Source of the DNA: Athripsodes cinereus
Taxonomy: Eukaryota > Arthropoda > Insecta > Trichoptera > Leptoceridae
Reading direction: 5' to 3'
Assembly (NCBI GenBank): GCA_947579605.1
Contig: OX388325.1
Coordinates: 9,853,572 to 9,917,571, forward strand
DNA: 64,000 bases
The notes beneath the pieces were generated by a model. It was given only the letters and a program-made list of their open reading frames with translations. It did no database searches and was not told the origin of the DNA. A program made the translations under genes and the position numbers. Of the stretch, positions 1-10,564 are shown one piece after another (within the stretch, counting starts at the first letter, position 1; the number at the start of each line of letters is the position of its first letter).

Positions 1-890
1 GTTAGACTATCAATAGTAATTTTACTATACCTGGAACGAGTAGGAGTGCATATTTTGTAGCACAAGACTAAATACAAAGAGAACAAAAATTGAATGTAAA
101 ACATGTCAAGTTCCGTTGTGTTACTTATTCCATGTTTCGAAAATTTTCATCATGATTCAATGTCTTGAAATATCTTTATAAGTTATAGTTTCTATTAGTT
201 GTTAAGTATATTTCGTATTTTTAAATTAATTATATTATTTTAGTACTATTTTTTTATCCAGGCAATGGCATCATATGAACCACATATATTTTTACAGGTT
301 TTCTTACCGGGCAATGGTCATATATTTACCACATGATTTTACTCCACTAAAAATGAAAAACAATGAATAAAAAATATGTACTTTGTTTTATATTCCTAAA
401 TACTACTCAAAACCACCTGAAAGAAAACCACTACCCCAAAATCGACGCCTAGCCCGTTTAAGGGTTAAAGATCGCAAAAGCCTGTAGCTGTAATGATTCT
501 AGCAAGATTTCTTTTCAAACAAATCACTTTTTGTGAGGATTTCAAAATATATTATATTCAAACTTTTATTCCTTCACCCAAAAGATTTATGTAAGTTTCT
601 CTACGTTTCTGAATCTAAATAAAATAAACCTTTCGTTTTACTTCGTATCTACCGAGGAGGCACAAAGTGCTATACATTGTATTACTACCTACTGCCATTT
701 GACATATTGCTTGCCATCGAATAAAACAATCAAGTTATACGGAGCTTTCTGTGTGTAGTATCAACAACAACTTTCAGCGTATAAATACAATAATAATAAT
801 ACATCAAGAAAACATCCCGCGGCATCTAAAGTGTTAACTAGTGATGGAAAACATTTATTGATCATCGAAATATGCACTCAACAAAAAATA
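1..890. other. AT-rich stretch without recognisable gene
   Basis: I see no coding sequence, RNA gene or classifiable repeat here. The sequence is AT-rich with short homopolymer runs and stops in all frames. Confidence 0.6.
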
Positions 891-894
891 ATAA

Positions 895-960
895 TATCAG
901 TTATTTTAGAAGGTTTAACTATGGATGTGCATTGTAGATTACTAAAAAAAACATTAAAAA
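895..960 (+). repeat. Fragment of palindromic repeat family (TCAGTTATTTTAGAAGG type)
   Basis: It shares TCAGTTATTTTAGAAGG and GGATGTGCATTGTAGA with the fuller copies at 36275-36456 (+) and 50610-50850 (-). Most of the left hairpin arm is missing, so this is a deleted derivative. Confidence 0.55.
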
Positions 961-999
961 TAACAATTCATTATGTCGGTGTTTAGGTAGTTGAATACA

Positions 1000-1485
1000 A
1001 GTGGAGTAGGCAAAGAGAACGGAACGCCATATAGATCTGTCCATATATTAATTATTTATTTATTTATATAAATACTTTTTTCGCCTCTTCTGCATTCACG
1101 TAACCTCTTATGCACGTACATAGATTTCTCTTACTCAACACACGGCCGTCTTTGTCAATTTGATCTTCGTGATAAAGCCACGTAGTTTTGGGACGCCCGT
1201 GCTTTCTCACACCCCTTCTTTAAGACAAGTTTATCCTTTTTGTCATCCTTTCCCCTTTCATTCATTCCACATGTCCAAATCATCGCAATTTATTTACACC
1301 CAATTTATCCACAACACTCCTATTGCATCCGCTCATTTCCCTAATATCCTCATTGCTCACTCCATCACGCAGTGTTTTACCAACCATTCTCCTCAGCGAT
1401 CGCATCTTCGAAGCATCAATTAACTTTCATTCTTTTTCCACCATGTCCAAGTTTAGCTTGCATCTAAATGACAAAAATTTAGAAA
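1000..1485 (-). pseudogene. Family R LINE, reverse-transcriptase C-terminal remnant
   Basis: Read on the minus strand, this is the longest copy of the R family in the window. One frame gives MRSLRRMVGKTLRDGVSNED, then a GC..SVVDKLGVNKLR segment, a stop in place of the expected Trp, and FGHVE. After frameshifts the tail resembles RGRPRTTWLDHV and the Arg-rich end seen at 43451-43707. The region lies beyond the catalytic palm domain, in the thumb/C-terminal part common to endonuclease-type non-LTR retrotransposons. An AT-rich insert of about 45 bp near 1044-1080 interrupts it. Stops and frameshifts mark it as long dead. The LINE assignment is from family resemblance; the clade is not determined. 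Confidence 0.75.
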
Positions 1486-1559
1486 CGCCCCCTCAGACCT
1501 CCAAGACGTCCACTAAAGGATGCTGTTATCCCGGTTTAGAATCACTTGTCTACAGGTAA

Positions 1560-2150
1560 CCCCATTTTTAGAGGTTGTTTAGATGGTATTAAGACAGAAA
1601 TTTTAAAATTTAATATACATCACTTTGATTGTTGAACTATCCGAAGTATTGACTGTTTGTAAAAGCTCCGTGCAAAACCAACACAACAGAAAACTCTTTC
1701 TGCTTTACATTCTTCAATCTCCTGTATAAGTAGCTTTCTATTTTTACATCAGTAAACATGCGAGAGAACCTCCCAACCTACCCCTAAAGGGTGTTAAAGG
1801 GTGGAGTAAAAGATTCGTGGAGCGAAACAGAGAGAAAAAGATGTAGTATAGATACCTAGACTAAGAAGATTTGAATGGTTTGAAATAATAATTTTAGATA
1901 TAATGAAGAAATATATCTTTTATGATAAAATTATAAATAAGGACGGGTAGACAAAAAACATAATAATAATAATTTATTTCCCAAAATATTTTTACAATAC
2001 AAAGTATAACATTTTACACTATTTAAATTCACATTTATACACTCAATATTATCTCACTGGATTTGCATCCGTATCGAGGTAATGTTTATTGCAACTACAG
2101 AAAAAAAAAACAAAAAACATAAAAAAATGAATTTTTGTATAACTACACGA
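1560..2150. other. Unassigned AT-rich stretch
   Basis: No gene is supported. A short GT-like site follows CTTGTCTACAG near 1556, but the frame before it probably overlaps the antisense of the R remnant and I do not call an exon. Confidence 0.5.
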
Positions 2151-2159
2151 TAAACAAAA

Positions 2160-2278
2160 AACCTTTGAGTTAGTTGGAAGAGATCGCGATTTTATCTGCC
2201 TTGAATGTTCACCTTTTATGTTTTTAATTGTTTGTAATCAATGTAAAGTAAAGAATGAATAAATAAATAAACAAATTT
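2160..2278 (+). mobile_element. 3' tail of a LINE (TAATCAATGTA / AATAAATAAATAAA type)
   Basis: It begins with GTTAGTTGGAAGAGATCGC and ends in a GAATGAATAAATAAATAAA tail. The same tail architecture recurs at 6262-6335 (-), 45190-45326 (+, with a target duplication) and 62395-62475 (+). Only the 3' end was inserted, as expected for 5'-truncated target-primed retrotransposition. Confidence 0.6.
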
Positions 2279-2464
2279 GAATTGTTGTTCCAATAATTAA
2301 TAGGAGGAAATATTTTTAGTTCCTCTAATTGTTGTTTTTGTGAATTATTATAATTTTTTACCTTTTGACTTATAATTTCATTGAAATAATTATGTTCATT
2401 ATATTTTTATTAGGTATATTGTATAATTTGTTTTATTCCAGTTTTTCATCAATATAATGTTATG

Positions 2465-2641
2465 AAAACCGCGTGAAAATAGATCTCTCACTCTCTCTTT
2501 TACGTTAGATTTCGAGTGTCCTGTAAAAGGTTAGGTGTTAGAAAAAATAAAGACATTTTATATCTCAAATTTAGCGACGAGGTTTGCCACCCATCCTGAA
2601 TGTCTTCATATTTAACTGGCACGGAGAAGACAGCTTGTATA
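2465..2641 (+). mobile_element. S1 SINE-like repeat, 3'-truncated
   Basis: It carries the S1 blocks TTTCGAGTGTCCTGTAAAAG, the AAATT(C/T)AGCGA segment, GGTTTGCCACCCATCCTGAA and GGCACGGAGAAGACAGCTTG. It stops before the CTACCCCACTTG tail. Confidence 0.8.
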
Positions 2642-2741
2642 ATTTTTCAAATGTGTGATCATTTACATCGTGGAATTCCATTTTAATAAACTATTTTTGA
2701 AAAAACAAACACTGTATTTTCCACTTTTACAATTTTATTTG

Positions 2742-3951
2742 TTTAATAATAATAATAATAATAATAATAAACACTTTATTGTCAAATATACAAATATTTT
2801 ACAAAAGGCGTACATATTGCCTTGAGGCAATGTCTTCCAGTAAACCTACTACAATGTTTGAGAACTGTTTTAGTATAAAGTGAGTTTAGATCAAAAGATA
2901 AACAGAAAATGAAATATATAATATGAAACAAGAATAGCTATATAAATATTAAAAAAAATAAAAGATAAAAATGTAAGCATTCACAACCATAAACCTATAT
3001 TATATGTATCTAAGTGAGAACTATCTACTATTGATGAGATGGTGGGTTGTTTATGAGGGATTTTACTTTATGTTTGAATGAGCCTATAGTTGAAGAGGAC
3101 CGAATATCATTGGGGAGGTTGTTCCAGATTCTGGTAGCATGTACGGTAAAAGAAGATGAATAAAAAGATGTACTATGAGGTGGGAATTCTAAACGACGAT
3201 TGTTTTGTGACCTTAACGATAGACCATGGGAAGAAAGGGGAACAAACCGTTCGAAGAGGTATTGAGGAGCTTCGTGCTTAAGGATGTTATAAAGAAAGCA
3301 AAGTATATGTAAATTACGGGATTCCTTGTATGATGGCCATTTGAGTTCAGTACGGAATTGAGAGATGTGGTCATATTTTCTTAGACCAAAGATAAAGCGA
3401 ATGCAAGCATTCTGCAGCCGATCCAACTTCGCACTGAGTTCTTCAGTGGTATCTAGAAAGGTGCAGTCTGCATAGAACAGGATTGGTAGTAGAAAGGACA
3501 AAGCCATCATTCGTTTAGTGTCAACTGGAAGGAAGAATTGTAATCGTTTGAAGGAGTGTAGTCTGAAAAAGATTTTGCGACTTACCTCCTTGATATGATC
3601 TATCCAAGAAAGATTTTGATCAAATATGACACCTAGGTTTTTGACCGTTTTCGAAAGAGGGATGTTAGAGTTACAAAGGGTAAGATGTGGAGGGGAGTCC
3701 ATTGAAAATTTCACTGTTTTGCGATTACTCCCGATGACGATGGCTTGGGTTTTAGAGGCATTGAGTAGAAGGCCATGAGAAGTGGACCAATTCGAAATAG
3801 CTTCGAGGTCGAGATTCATTATGTCGAAGCCAGAAGTGGGGTTACTTAAAGGAAAATGAGTATACAATTGGAGGTTGTTTAAACGTTTTTCAAGACCTAC
3901 TGTCTCATCCTCAGAACTTAAACTAAACATAAAAATCAAGTATCCTGACAA
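2742..3951 (-). pseudogene. Family J LINE: 5'-truncated reverse transcriptase with 3' UTR and (TTA)n tail
   Basis: A 307-residue open frame (3951 to 3028) matches the C-terminal half of a Jockey/CR1-type non-LTR reverse transcriptase. After about residue 27 it reads NLQLYTHFPLS, then W.TSHGLLLNASKTQAIVIGS, then LGVIFDQNLSWIDHIKEVS, LLPILFYADCTFLD, LQNACIRFIFGLRKYDHIS and finally ATRIWNNLPNDIR. The position normally holding the catalytic YADD before LQLY is replaced by RLNN, and everything upstream is gone. The start Met is therefore fortuitous and no enzyme can be made. A 3' UTR continues to about 2742 and ends in a TTA microsatellite just after a CAATAAAG-like signal. Frame integrity suggests a moderately young, dead-on-arrival insertion. 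Confidence 0.85.
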
Positions 3952-3959
3952 GTGGTGGG

Positions 3960-4020
3960 TGGAGTCGGGAGTGGGGGAGAAAGTGAGGTAGGGGTTGGAG
4001 TGGGAGTAATTAATGACAAT
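3960..4020. other. G-rich flank upstream of LINE J
   Basis: A GTGGTGGGTGGAGTCGGGAG-type purine-rich patch separates the LINE truncation point from an S1 tail. No function is visible. Confidence 0.4.
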
Positions 4021-4024
4021 AGGG

Positions 4025-4093
4025 AGATGTTTGTATGTTTATTGCATACGGCTGATTTGCTGGTAACCCCTCTTGTGGGATATGCCGTGATGT
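4025..4093 (+). mobile_element. S1 tail fragment
   Basis: ATGTTTATTGCATACGGCTG through CTTGTGGGATATGCCGTGAT matches the last 65 bases of S1 only, a strong 5' truncation. Confidence 0.75.
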
Positions 4094-4707
4094 AAATTTA
4101 GTAGTAAATTTTATAAAGTTCACATATTATTTATATTATTTATTGATACAATAAACGGCTGTTGCTTTTTATTACATAAAAGGCAAATGCCGTAGGAACA
4201 TTGCTCAAAATAAATAAATTATTGATTTCTTCCAACTAAACATTTTCACTTAAGCCAGAAGTTTTCATAACCTCAGAAACCTATCGGATAAAATATCTTA
4301 TTTGGAAAATCATATTTACTCAATTCTATCACATTGTTGGTACAAAATTCAATTGGAAAAACTGAGAAAGTTGTCCCAACATCTACGAATTGTTTACCAA
4401 TTCCACCTTTTCCATTAATACGATCACACCAATTGTTTTTGCAAACCAATAATAGGAGTTTTCTATTTGGGGAAATATTATTTGTTTCATATTACTTATG
4501 TTTCATGCAAGCAATTGTTAATCAGTGATAAACCTTAGTAAAACTTTATGTTTTATCTCAGATATGAGTTATCTCAGATAGGTACATCACCTCTTCATTA
4601 TTACAGTACAGAGACTACTAGAGATGTTTATTGAGTGTTATGGTACACAGAATCAATTAGGACATGCTCATTCCAACTTACATACAATATACTACTTATT
4701 ATTGTAA

Positions 4708-4950
4708 TCAGTGTTGGGCGTTATTCAATTGATTTTTCAATTGTAGGCCCAAACAATTAAATTTTCAATTGTAGTTAAATCAATTGCAATTAAATCAATT
4801 GGAATTGATTTAATTGTAGTGAGTTGCAGTTAAAGTTAATTGCAATTAAATCCATTAATTGTGGTTTTACAATTGATTTAATTGCAATTGAAAAATTAAT
4901 TGTGTTATTTACAATTAACTTAATTGTCAATTGTAAATAACACAATTAAT
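4708..4950 (+). repeat. CAATTA/CAATTG-rich repeat, probable hAT-type MITE remnant
   Basis: The left edge reads CAGTGTTGGGCGTTATTCAA, a hAT-like terminus. The interior is almost wholly permutations of CAATTA, AATTG and TTAATTG, many of them locally palindromic. I found no matching right terminus, so the element is probably deleted on that side. Confidence 0.5.
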
Positions 4951-5020
4951 ACCAAAGATCGGCATGCATATTCCATAGTAACTATCCGGTATTGGCCGAA
5001 TAGTAAATATTGAACTTAAA

Positions 5021-5451
5021 TCTATCTATACCATCACGACATCTCCCACAAGTTTCAAGATTATTACATACAGTTGGTCTACTGAATATCCCATTCTATC
5101 TATCTATACCATCACGACATCTCTCACAAGATTATTACATACAGTTGGTCTACTGAATATCCCATTCTATCTATCTATACCATCACGACATCTCTCACAA
5201 GTTTATTACATACAGTTGGTTTACTGACTATCCCACTCTATCTATCTATACCATCACGACATCTCCCACAAGCATATTACATGCAGTTGGTTTACTGACT
5301 ATCCCACTCTATCTATCTATACCAACACGGCATCTCCCACAAGGTTATACATACAGTTGGTTTACTGACTATCCCACTCCATCTATCTATACCATCACGG
5401 CATCTCCCACAAGTTTATTATATACAGTTGGTTTACTGACTATCCCACTCT
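5021..5451. repeat. 71-bp satellite, about six units
   Basis: Six head-to-tail units of about 70-77 bp carry CTATCTATACCATCACGACA, then TCTCCCACAAG, then TTTATTACATACAGTTGG and TACTGACTATCCCACTC. Units 3-6 share the later TTTACTGACTATCCCACTC form. Each unit joins the reverse complement of the S1 extreme 3' end to a forward piece of the adjacent S1 sequence, so the satellite appears derived from rearranged S1 tails. It carries no open reading frame of interest. Confidence 0.9.
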
Positions 5452-5682
5452 ATATCTCTTGGTCTCTTGCCGGTTATCTCGATACATTGAGCTTTATTGC
5501 CTAGATACTTAGGTGGTCTCCTGATTTAATAAATAAATATTTTTTCCAAGTATAATACATATACATTGACAATATGAGCAAACTCAAATATTTCTACGTC
5601 TAATATTGCTATTATTTTTGTGATCCATAGAAAAAGAAAAAATGTTTATTTTTCATTATGAAACAATTTCCTGTCAGGATAG

Positions 5683-7179
5683 TCTAGTGATGGGCGATAT
5701 ATCGATATACGATTCGATTATATCGATAGTTCAGAACAATGCGATTATTCGATAGTATCGGAGCAAGTCGATTATTTTAATCGATTATTATATCGATTAT
5801 TATAAGTCGATTATTATATCGATTATTATAAGTCGATTATAACATCGATTATTATAAGTCGATTATAACATCGATATAATATATCGACTTGCACAAGTCG
5901 ATTATAAATGTTCGACTTTTGATCTACCCCTTCAATAATTCGACTTCGACTCGTGTTAGTCGGTTCTTAGAATTCGATTTCAATACAAGTTGATACTTGC
6001 TACTAAAAGTATAGTTGGATATATACGGATGAACCATGGCCAATATGCATTTAGGTACCTACCTACCTATAAGTATAATACAATATTATATTCATACACG
6101 ATGCCGTGCCGGACAACACCACAACGATGATGCAGTCAGTCAAATGATTAGTGATCGCTCCATTCCTTGCAATTTTTATAACCTAATAGGAAAACCAAGT
6201 AACTGCCAGAAAATAATAATTTAGGAATAATTTAAACTTCTAAGATAAAATTTTGTGGAAGATTTTATTTTTATTTATTTATTCATTCATTCTTAACTGT
6301 ACATTGATTACAAACAATTACATAAAAGGTATACATTCAATACGTATTTTTATTTTAATAAGGGACAATAATTACATAAAAAAATACATGCATTACAATG
6401 TTTCATAATATAAAATCATATAACCTAGGTCCTAAAATACTCCCGAACATGGATTGAAATATAATTTCCGCTATATTACTAAGCTAATGAAAATGAGTGG
6501 ATAGCAACAAATACAAGTATTAATTATAATAAATACAAAATTACTATACCTACATATTTTTATTGTTTAGCAGATGTAAGTGATGTCTATTTATTGTACG
6601 GTACGGTATTTAAGTAGTTCACGTAAAAATAAGTTGACGAGTAGAAGTAGGTACATTGTCTGCTTATTCTCCGAAAATACTTTGCTTTACTTGATTAATA
6701 AATTTCTTCGTTAGATTATATGTAATATCTTTTAAAGAGCGTTACTAGGTTTTACTATTAAGCTGTCTACAAGTAGAAAATCTCTTAGTAAAAAGAGAGA
6801 CACTACTCGCGTAGTTACCTGAACAATTTTGTAGGCAATATTAATATGAGAACGTGAGCATTCACATTTCACAACCGCATCCTTCAACGCATAAAAACAA
6901 ACTGAAATAAAGCGTGAGGAAGTGAGAGGGGAATAGATGCGTACGTTTCGTTGAATCGTTGACGATAGTTTTGTACTTCGTTTTTCCGAATATAATACGA
7001 AAATAACCGACTTCAAAATAATCGATGTTTGTGTTATTCATATCGCGCTACAAATAATCGATACTACTTCGATATATCGATTATTTTTTACAAGCGAAGT
7101 CGATTATTTATATCGATTGTGAATTGTGAACGACTTCGATTATTTCGATTGTAAAATATGATACTATCGCCCATCACTA
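5683..7179. mobile_element. hAT-like non-autonomous element with ATCGAT arrays
   Basis: The termini are inverted: TAGTGATGGGCGATA on the left and TATCGCCCATCACTA on the right. They are flanked by CAGGATAG (5675-5682) and CAGGATAC (7180-7187), an 8-bp duplication with one mismatch as expected for hAT transposition. About 200 bp inside each end are dense in TCGATTAT, TATCGATA and AAGTCGAT motifs; the left side holds a tandem array at 5755-5885. No transposase is encoded: the central open frames are short and unlike any hAT protein. A minus-strand LINE tail (6262-6335) sits inside. Confidence 0.75.
6262..6335 (-). mobile_element. LINE 3' tail nested in the hAT-like element
   Basis: Reverse complement of the TAATCAATGTA..AGAATGAATAAATAAATAAA tail seen at 2160-2278. 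It therefore inserted after the surrounding element. Confidence 0.55.
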
Positions 7180-7189
7180 CAGGATACAA

Positions 7190-7480
7190 TACCTACATAC
7201 ATACACACAATAATAATAATATTGACATAGGAATAATAATATTTCTATAAGACAAGTGCGTATGGAGGTGTTAAGTTTACCTGTACCTATAGTAGTCATA
7301 TATGTGCATATCCATACTCACAAATAAAGGATAACTGCTTTTTCTACTAAGACTAAGTGACACCTCATTCACATATCGATTCCCGACTTTTATTTATTTA
7401 ATTATATATTCATTTTATTCTTCTTGCACATCATCATTCACATAACAAAATCAACAAATCAGTTTACATAAGAAAAAATG
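7190..7480. other. Unassigned AT-rich stretch
   Basis: Nothing beyond simple A/T-rich sequence is recognised. Confidence 0.5.
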
Positions 7481-7481
7481 T

Positions 7482-7655
7482 GATGATATGCAGTAGCGTG
7501 ATTATCATTTTATAGTGATTTCTTCCATCTAACCACGTCACATTAACACGAAACACAAATAAAAATGGGATGATATGCAGTAGCGTGATTATCATTTTAT
7601 AGTGATTTCTTCCATCTAACCACGTCACATTAACACGAAACACAAATAAAAATAA
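7482..7655. repeat. 87-bp tandem duplication
   Basis: Two nearly identical units start at 7482 and 7569 with GATGATATGCAGTAGCGTGA and end in CACGAAACACAAATAAAA. Near-identity implies a recent duplication. The unit contains a TTTCTTCCATCTAACCACG motif resembling the antisense of a LINE 3' region, so it may be a duplicated LINE tail. Confidence 0.85.
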
Positions 7656-7659
7656 TAAT

Positions 7660-8245
7660 AATAATAAAAATACAAACAATAAGTAAAATAGCTACATAAA
7701 TCAAAATGAGACAAAAAAATCTACAATCCATACACCTAACACTCCAAAAGGGACCATATAGGAATATTTTTATACCTCTGAGAAAGCGATTAATGGTTAC
7801 TAGTCTTCCGTTGCATCTTCCTTTTTTGAGGTTCCCTTCGTTATAAATAGCAATCCTTCTCCTTCCCTATCATTCTATCCCGTTCCTTTACTATTTTAAA
7901 AATCTAAAAGTAAGGTTATGGTAAAATATTCATATTGATAATTAATTACAACTTATAATATTATTGATTCTACAACATCCATTTTTAAAGACTTGACGTC
8001 CCATTTATTTTTGTTTGAAATAATCTCATAAATAATCGTTTATTGAAAATTTGACAATATAACCTACTATCGAATTGACTTGTATTGTGATCCATTGACA
8101 TTTTTTTCCATTCATAACTTATGCTGTGATACTGATAGTTGTGTTGTTCTTTTTTTGTGTTTTTTTTTTATTTTTTATTATGATTGTTGTGTCTTAACAT
8201 TCTATACTTGTGTATACATCATATGAACTATGTATGTAAATATAT
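7660..8245. other. Unassigned AT-rich stretch
   Basis: No gene or classifiable element; T-rich runs near 8150. Confidence 0.5.
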
Positions 8246-8249
8246 AACA

Positions 8250-8466
8250 CTCTTCTCCGTAAGTTTTCGAGTGGTCTGTTGTTTTTAAAAAAGTTAAGAC
8301 ATTTTACATCTTAAATTCAATGATGAGGTTTGCCACCCATCCTGAATGTCTTAATTTTATATTGGCACAGAGAGAACAGCTTGCATGTTTATTATATGCA
8401 GCTACTCTGCTGGCTATCCCACTTGTGGGATATGTCTTGATTGTATAGTATAGTAAAGTATAGTAT
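8250..8466 (+). mobile_element. S1 SINE-like copy with TATAG tail
   Basis: It covers CCGTAAGTTTTCGAGTGG through GATATGTCTTGATTGTATAG. The 3' end is an imperfect (TATAG)n run at 8439-8466. That pentamer tail also ends the R-family LINEs at 43451-43707 and 43833-44121. Confidence 0.85.
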
Positions 8467-8560
8467 AGTTTATTATGAAACTATGGAACAATACTTAAAT
8501 TGATGATTAATTAAGTACAACTTTCAGAATTAACAAAGGTGTAACACAGAATTTTTTTTT

Positions 8561-8733
8561 CAAAGGTATATCTAGGTTTTATTTGTTATAAACCCAAATA
8601 CAACCTTATACACCTTTCACAGTAAGCTACTAGAAGCTTGTGTCGTGAAAGGGGAATTTGCCGGTACCTGGTATCAAACCACGGACCCCTTGTTCACGAG
8701 GCCGAGACAACCTCCAGGCTACCGACGAACTCC
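8561..8733 (-). mobile_element. tRNA-derived SINE, copy A
   Basis: On the minus strand a tRNA-like head (GTCGGTAGCCTGGAGG, a box-A-like stretch) is followed by a degenerate B box at 8670-8680 (GGTTTGATACC, one change from GGTTCGA). Then come a GAAAGGTGTATAAGGTTGTA-type body and a TTTGGGTTTATAAC.. tail. RNA polymerase III would transcribe such an element; the B-box change suggests an inactive copy. Sister copies lie at 21437-21612 and 57499-57673. Confidence 0.85.
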
Positions 8734-8734
8734 A

Positions 8735-9450
8735 AAATTATTATGCATACATTTTTTTAACTAGGATTAATAGAAATGTTTAAGGTTTTTCATTTAGCCA
8801 GGCTTAACTTTAGACAGGTTTCGTAAAAAAGATCTATTTTTATCTATGAATTTTTTATGTGTAGGTACGACTCAATATTCTAAAATACATGTGGCTGTAG
8901 GTTTGTGGGTATACCATCTGTAGGTGTCCTCTATATATTGGGAGCAAAGTGACTGACAAAACTTATCAAATTAACTCAGCAAAAGCGTCACGACGCACCT
9001 TTCCTCACATCGCTAGGTTATTATATTACTGTATGTTGTAGCGTCTAGAAGGTGTTACTATTTTCTATGACAACAACTCTACAAACGCGACGCGGCGTAC
9101 AATAACCGCGCGAGAATAAAGATTCGCATTATGATGAAACTTTTATCAGATACCATATTTTAAATGACGCATGTGCGAATATTTTTACTTAAACATGCTC
9201 TTAAAATAATTGTTCATTAGTGCATTAAGATTGTTGTTTGAACTTTTTATTGAACGTGTGATATTGTTTTTAAAATATGAAGTTTAAATATTTGGTACCT
9301 ACTAAGAAGCATTTGAAAAATGGCTTTAATGTCATAATAAGCAGTTTTATCTAGAAAATTCCAAATTTTTATTTAAACACATGCGTCATTTTAAATATAC
9401 AATAACGATATAATGAACATGAGAGTGGCACTCTTAATAATAATAATAAT
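8735..9450. other. Unassigned stretch with GC patch at 8990-9115
   Basis: A modestly CpG-containing patch (GTCACGACGCACC; CGCGACGCGGCGTACAAT) stands out against AT-rich surroundings, but no open frame or terminal repeats support a call. Confidence 0.4.
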
Positions 9451-9451
9451 A

Positions 9452-9515
9452 TGGACAATTTATTGAGCGCCGTTTTGTGGTACAAACCACCGCAAGGGCG
9501 CATTTTCAGTTTTTT
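9452..9515 (-). mobile_element. LINE 3' end (GCGCCGTTTTGTGG type)
   Basis: GGACAATTTATTGAGCGCCG and CACCGCAAGGGCGCATTT recur at 19822-19880 (GCGCCGTTTTGTGG, ACCACCGCAAGGG), with weaker versions at 45045-45090 and 57955-57985. The AATAATAATAAT run at its left edge would be the 3' microsatellite tail of a minus-strand LINE. Confidence 0.5.
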
Positions 9516-9519
9516 TTTA

Positions 9520-10335
9520 TTTATTGTTATTTATCAAATTTTAATATATTTTATAAATTTTATTAAAATATTAAAAAAATTTAATGTATTTCTAATTGTC
9601 ACAAATTTGAAATATGAAACAATTATGTGAGTTCTAATTGTAGGTATTATTATTTGTCACAAATTTTATTCACTAGTTCATTTTTCTTAAATTTGTAATT
9701 TTTAATTAGTTTGAAAGTAATTTGACACTTAAAAACAATTATCGTTATAAAACTATTGAAACTAGAAACACTGTATTAAAATTTTGATATTTTGAATCAT
9801 TATTAGATAATATGTTAATTTTTAAAAAATGAGACGTCAGAGGTTTCAGGCAGCCACTACGGGCGCCATCCACCGACTAATCGCTGAATAAATGCCTTAT
9901 TTTCAACTATTTTTATGGTGATGTTGGGTGAATTGTTTCTCTGGCCCGATTTTATAGTGTCGGATATTCTGTGATGTAAGTTTCACCATCTAAAAAAGGT
10001 TTAACAATCGAAGCTCTCGGGTGTTGGGTGGTGAACGGTATGGTTACCTCAGCTGATAAACAGGGTGAGGTTGGGGGTATCTTATGGGGACAAAATCTTT
10101 AGCCGGGGCTTGGAACAGAGGTGTGAAACCTTTCAAATACTGAGCGTTTAATTACAATTAGAGTTGATGAAAATTATTAATTCAGTTAAACGTAATCTGT
10201 TAATGCGAAAGTTAACACTGTTAAGTCGCTAATTTTTTGAAAACTTTTTCATCTGTGATAGTTATCCGTGATTGATACCAACTTTTTTAAAATTTGCCCC
10301 CCCCCCCCTTTTGCCTCTAGAAAGAAACGGATTTA
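9520..10335. other. Unassigned stretch
   Basis: AT-rich except for patches at 9830-9895 and 10005-10125 (AGCTCTCGGGTGTTGGGTGG region). Stops occur in all frames and no repeat termini are seen. A C9-10 homopolymer lies near 10300. Confidence 0.4.
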
Positions 10336-10337
10336 AT

Positions 10338-10562
10338 TGTACCTACATGCGTTTAGTTAGCGCATTGTACCTATATAATTATGTGTATCGTCGCGTTAGA
10401 GCCAAGACTGTAGAGGACACGACGCAGCCCACATGGGTTAAGATTCATCAACACCGAGCCATGCGAAAAGTGAAGTAGGTAAGTAAGTACCCATAATACA
10501 CGATTCATATCTTAGTTTGGGACTAGCTCGATCTTTGTGAATTGTCTATGCATGTTGTGTTA
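10338..10562 (+). mobile_element. Second SINE family, 3' part, interrupted
   Basis: ATGTGTATCGTCGCGTTAG and, after an interruption, TCATATCTTAGTTTGGGACT and GAATTGTCTATGCATGT align with the body of the tRNA-type SINE at 30245-30490. The interruption at 10402-10495 is a LINE fragment. Confidence 0.65.
10402..10495 (+). mobile_element. LINE 3' end nested in a SINE
   Basis: CCAAGACTGTAG, then ACACGACGCAGCCCACATGG and GTTAAGATTCATCAACAC, match the last codons, stop codon and 3' UTR of the minus-strand LINE at 20785-21060. It ends in GTAGGTAAGTAAGTA, a GTAA-type tail. The intact SINE at 30390 shows where the break falls, between GTTAG and GTAC. Confidence 0.7.
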
Positions 10563-10564
10563 AT

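Noticed and set aside
5021..5451. Regular repeats with spacers, CRISPR-like at first sight
   Set aside because: Whole 71-bp units are homologous including the would-be spacers, units derive from the S1 tail, and the context is insect nuclear DNA; this is a satellite.
7464..7679. 71-codon frame with an internal protein repeat
   Set aside because: The repeat is simply the 87-bp (29-codon) tandem duplication read through.
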